18,371 bases of DNA from Actinomycetota bacterium (GTDB lineage Bacteria > Actinomycetota > Humimicrobiia > Humimicrobiales > Humimicrobiaceae), in NCBI GenBank assembly GCA_016783995.1, contig JADHVN010000015.1, positions 1 through 18,371 on the forward strand, in the 5' to 3' direction. Within the stretch, counting starts at the first letter, position 1; the number at the start of each line of letters is the position of its first letter. Positions 15,473 to 18,371 of the stretch are shown piece after piece. The translations under genes and the position numbers were made by a program. Under the pieces are notes generated by a model. That model searched no databases. It was not told where the DNA came from and saw only the letters and a program-made list of their open reading frames with translations.

Positions 15473-16450
15473 TTATTTTATAGATTTTTTTAAATTATTA
15501 ATCACAGTTCTCAGACTACCAGTATCAGAGTAAGCAGATGCCATCCTGTGGCCGCCACCTTTAAAATTACTGGCAATCTTAAATAAGTCAATATCACTAT
15601 CAGAGGTACGAAGACTTATTTTAAAACAATTTCTACCGGTTTGCTTTATCAGGGCAGCAACCCTTACCATCTCTACGCTCCTCAGCAGTTCGATAACTCC
15701 ATCTTGAGCAGAATATGGTAAATTTAGTTTTTTAAAATCTTTTTCCAGAACATATGAGTATATCAAGCCACAGGACTTCACATATTCAATTCTTTGAAAA
15801 ATCAGCTGAATTAATTTAAACCTGGACAGGGATTCATTCTCATATATATTTCTATAGATTTCGGAAGGAGACAGATTAAATTTAATTAGTTCACTTACTA
15901 CTTTATGAACAGCATAATTAGTGTTGCTGTATTGAAATTTACCAGTATCTGTTAATATCCCCACATAAATACCCAGGGCTATTTCATGATCTAAAAGTTT
16001 CCTGTAATATCTGTCTATTAGCTCATACAAAATTTCAGAAGTTGCAGATTTTTTGGTATCTACAATATTTATATCGCCAAAATTAGTGTTCTTATTATGA
16101 TGATCTATATTTATTATACACTTTACATTATCCTTTAATACTTTAAAATCTATATTCATTCTATTTTCATCAGCACAATCCAGACAAAAACAAATATATT
16201 TCTTTCCGGAGATATTTATTTCTCCTAAATCTTTTTTAATCTTATTAAAATAAGGCAAAAATTTATATTGATAAGGCAATTCACTATTACAAACCGCTAC
16301 TACATTCTTTTTTAATTTAGATATTAATTGGTACAAGGCTACTTGCGAACCTAATGAATCTCCATCCGGATAGATATGGGTTATAATTAAAAAATTATCA
16401 TTGCCGTTTATGATTTCTGATATCTGATTATATAACTTGTTTGTATCCAA
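15473..16450 (-). CDS. nrnA: DHH/DHHA1 phosphoesterase, NrnA-like (oligoribonuclease / pAp phosphatase)
   Basis: RecJ-like DHH-family protein of the NrnA group, which degrades short oligoribonucleotides and dephosphorylates pAp; 325 aa, family length. Metal-site motifs: THIYPDGDSLGS (24-35; His25, Asp29, Asp31), LDCAD (Asp91), the namesake IDHH (Asp116-His118), and GILTDTG (Asp168). The C-terminal DHHA1 substrate-binding loop is GGGHRMAS at 298-305. The start is TTG 16448-16450 with AGCAGG about 8 nt upstream; no in-frame ATG is near. It lies 19 nt after rbfA and 12 nt before truB, the standard rbfA-nrnA-truB order. The pAp activity is inferred from family membership and not separable by sequence from nanoRNase alone. 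Confidence 0.94.
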   Translation of the reverse strand: MDTNKLYNQISEIINGNDNFLIITHIYPDGDSLGSQVALYQLISKLKKNVVAVCNSELPYQYKFLPYFNKIKKDLGEINISGKKYICFCLDCADENRMNIDFKVLKDNVKCIINIDHHNKNTNFGDINIVDTKKSATSEILYELIDRYYRKLLDHEIALGIYVGILTDTGKFQYSNTNYAVHKVVSELIKFNLSPSEIYRNIYENESLSRFKLIQLIFQRIEYVKSCGLIYSYVLEKDFKKLNLPYSAQDGVIELLRSVEMVRVAALIKQTGRNCFKISLRTSDSDIDLFKIASNFKGGGHRMASAYSDTGSLRTVINNLKKSIK

Positions 16451-16469
16451 TTAGGTTACCTGCTTAATA

Positions 16470-16826
16470 TCACTTATTTTTATCCAGAGTCTCCAATATT
16501 TCTGATATTCTCATACCGGTATCAATGGACTTGTCATATAAAAATCTTATGTTGGGTATACTTTTTAACTTTAATCTCCGGAGTAAATTTTTCTTTATAA
16601 AGCCGCAACAATTTTTTAACCCCTCTAGACTCCTATTTATTTCATACTCTTCGCCCATAATACTAACAAAAACATCCAGCCATTTAAAATCAGTAGATAA
16701 TTTTGTATCCGTGACAGTTATAAACCCTATTCTGGGGTCTTTTGCTTTGGTATTGATAATAAAACTTATTTCTCTTTTTAGATCTATCTCAACTTTTCTC
16801 GTTCTATCCACATAAATCACGACCAT
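16470..16826 (-). CDS. rbfA: Ribosome-binding factor A
   Basis: KH-like protein that assists maturation of the 16S 5' end on the 30S subunit and is important in the cold; 118 aa. The family features are an N-terminal REISFII segment (19-25), KDPRIGFITVTDTKLSTD (29-46), a core strand LDVFVSIMG (49-57), and the C-terminal IPNIRFLYDKSIDTGMRISEIL (89-110). The ATG at 16824-16826 has no visible ribosome binding site and lies 8 nt after the infB stop. The GTG at codon 6 would give an N-terminus (MDRTRKVEIDLKREIS) closer to the usual RbfA start and is a reasonable alternative. Translational coupling to infB is likely. Confidence 0.95.
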   Translation of the reverse strand: MVVIYVDRTRKVEIDLKREISFIINTKAKDPRIGFITVTDTKLSTDFKWLDVFVSIMGEEYEINRSLEGLKNCCGFIKKNLLRRLKLKSIPNIRFLYDKSIDTGMRISEILETLDKNK

Positions 16827-16834
16827 ATCAAAGA

Positions 16835-18371
16835 TTATTTCTCTTCATAAAATTCCAGTTTATCATCCTTTACGAGATCCTGAAAATCTTCCAGCCTAAC
16901 ACCGCATTCATATCCTGATAAAACTTTTTTAACATCTTCTTTGAACCTATGAAGAGTTGCGACTTTTCCTTCATGGATTAATTTTCCATCTCTTACGACA
17001 TTTACTAAATTACCTCTCTCAACTTCACCTTCCAGAATATAAGAACCAGCGATTATCCCTACTTTCGGGAGTTTAAATACTTCCCTGACCTCAGCTTTAC
17101 CCTTATAAATTCTTTTTACTTCAGGTTCCAGCAAGCCTTTAAAGGCAAGAGTAATGTCATCAATTAATTTATAGATAATATCATAAGTCCTGACTTCCAC
17201 ATTTTCCTTTTTATACAATACATCCGCTTTTTGAGTGGGAACTACACCAAAACCAACTACGATTGCATCCGAAGCTGCTGCTAACAGAATATCACTGTCA
17301 GTTATAGCCCCAATTGCTTTATGTATTATATCAATCTTTATCTTTTCTTCTCTTATATTATTTAATGATTTTTCTACTGCATCAAGTGAACCACCAGAAT
17401 CTGCTTTAAGAATTATTTTTAATTTCTTTATTTCATTCTCTTTTGCCAATTCAGACAATTTTTCTAAAGTTAAACTTTTCCTTGAATCCGCAACTTTCAT
17501 CATTTTTCTCTCATAATCTTTTCTGCTAAAAAGCTCTTTTGCCACCTTTTCATTTTTAACTATAAATAATTTATCTCCAGCTTTTGGTACTGAAGGAAAA
17601 CCTGTAATTTCAACCGGTTGTGACAGGACTGCTTCCTCTAGTTTTTTACCATTTTCATCTCTGATTGACCTTACTCTTCCAAACGAGTCACCTGCAACAA
17701 AAGAGTCTCCTACTTTTATTTTTCCTCTCTTTATTATAACTGTACCCACAGGGCCCAAACCTTTATCCAGTCTTGATTCAATTATAATTCCAGTACCTTC
17801 AGAATTTGGGTTACCTCTTATTTCATTTAAATCTGCTACTAGTAAAATCATTTCTAGAAATTCATCCAGATTAGTCTTTTTCTTAGCAGAAATCTCTATA
17901 CAAATAGTATCTCCACCCCACTCTTCCGTAACCAAATTGTACCCGGTAAGGTCTTTCTTTATCTTATCAGGATTTGAATTTGGAAGGTCAATTTTATTAA
18001 TAGCAATAATGATAGGGACACCAGCATCCTTTGCATGATTTATTGCTTCCACTGTTTGTGGCATAATACCATCATCAGCAGCAACTACAATCACAGCAAT
18101 ATCAGTAACCCTTGCCCCTCTGGCCCTTATAGATGTAAATGCTTCATGTCCCGGTGTATCTATGAATGTAATTTTTCTCCCCTTATAGTCAATCTGGTAA
18201 GCACCTACACGCTGAGTTATTCCACCCACCTCACCAACTGCAACACTAGTTTCTCTAATGACGTCAAGTAGTGTTGTTTTTCCATGATCTACATGTCCCA
18301 TTACTGTTACAATCGGAGGTCTGGGCTCTAAATCTTTTTCAGAATCCTTATAAACTTCATCCAACTTCTCT
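16835..18371 (-). CDS. infB: Translation initiation factor IF-2 (5' end cut off by window)
   Basis: GTPase that brings fMet-tRNA to the 30S subunit and promotes subunit joining. About 511 codons are visible, open to the window edge; the N-terminal region, which precedes the G domain and varies in length, is missing. A TTG at 18362-18364 is internal, not a start. The G domain contains [18 protein letters not shown] (G1 GHVDHGKT), [10 protein letters not shown] (G3), NKIDLP (G4) and SAKK (G5), followed by domain II, the domain-III type segment [19 protein letters not shown] and the C-terminal fMet-tRNA-binding domain ([19 protein letters not shown] onward). In switch I the motif reads [11 protein letters not shown], with Arg where His is nearly always found (QHIGAYQ). 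rbfA follows after 8 nt. Confidence 0.97.
   Translation of the reverse strand, partial: EKLDEVYKDSEKDLEPRPPIVTVMGHVDHGKTTLLDVIRETSVAVGEVGGITQRVGAYQIDYKGRKITFIDTPGHEAFTSIRARGARVTDIAVIVVAADDGIMPQTVEAINHAKDAGVPIIIAINKIDLPNSNPDKIKKDLTGYNLVTEEWGGDTICIEISAKKKTNLDEFLEMILLVADLNEIRGNPNSEGTGIIIESRLDKGLGPVGTVIIKRGKIKVGDSFVAGDSFGRVRSIRDENGKKLEEAVLSQPVEITGFPSVPKAGDKLFIVKNEKVAKELFSRKDYERKMMKVADSRKSLTLEKLSELAKENEIKKLKIILKADSGGSLDAVEKSLNNIREEKIKIDIIHKAIGAITDSDILLAAASDAIVVGFGVVPTQKADVLYKKENVEVRTYDIIYKLIDDITLAFKGLLEPEVKRIYKGKAEVREVFKLPKVGIIAGSYILEGEVERGNLVNVVRDGKLIHEGKVATLHRFKEDVKKVLSGYECGVRLEDFQDLVKDDKLEFYEEK

Noticed and set aside
1..18371. Defence system, mobile element, CRISPR array or novel operon
   Set aside because: Every interval over 150 nt is accounted for by conserved housekeeping genes or the rRNA upstream region; no transposase, integrase, inverted terminal repeats, spaced repeats or unknown genes were seen.

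Overview
The window is a stretch of low-GC bacterial chromosome (about one third G+C by eye) on which every gene I can support lies on the minus strand. It reads as one long information-processing and housekeeping cluster that runs, in transcription order, from the right edge to the left: infB (5' end cut off), rbfA, nrnA, truB, ribF, rpsO, pnp, an M16 zinc peptidase, dapB, dapA, rnj (RNase J), ftsK/spoIIIE, cinA, thpR, recA, then the first ~465 nt of a 16S rRNA gene that is cut off by the left edge. No tRNA, CRISPR array, IS element, phage gene or toxin-antitoxin pair was seen.

The order infB-rbfA-nrnA-truB-ribF-rpsO-pnp-M16-dap-rnj-ftsK-cinA-recA is the one known from Firmicutes and, with variations, from Actinobacteria. 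RNase J, the NrnA-type DHH phosphodiesterase and the dapA-rnj-ftsK succession support a Gram-positive-type or deep-branching Terrabacteria host. The 16S fragment carries A/T substitutions at normally G/C-rich conserved positions, so I do not assign a phylum. Compared with the usual versions of the cluster, pgsA is absent between ftsK and cinA, recX is absent after recA, and aspartate kinase, asd and thyX are absent around dapB-dapA. An rRNA operon follows recA directly.

Functionally the cluster joins translation initiation and ribosome maturation (IF2, RbfA, TruB, S15), RNA decay (PNPase, RNase J, NrnA, ThpR), flavin cofactor synthesis (RibF), diaminopimelate/lysine synthesis for the cell wall (DapB, DapA), chromosome segregation (FtsK), recombination (RecA) and nucleotide salvage (CinA). 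Gaps are short, and M16/dapB (ATGA) and cinA/thpR overlap, so most of it is probably one or a few polycistronic units. Internal promoters are visible for recA and, in tandem, for the rRNA operon.

No new multi-gene system is present. The second-look items are local: (1) truB is split by a T9/A8 run in which a U UUU UUU slippery heptamer sits directly before an in-frame UAA, and a -1 shift restores the whole enzyme; (2) the M16 peptidase has no in-frame ATG/GTG/TTG before its HxxEH zinc motif, with an AUA downstream of a Shine-Dalgarno-like GAGG as the best start; (3) an imperfect 22-bp palindrome covers the recA -35 element; (4) a 16-bp-period A-tract duplication abuts the -35 of the upstream rRNA promoter; (5) a good ribosome binding site ahead of rnj is placed for a 10-codon overlapping reading frame rather than for rnj itself.
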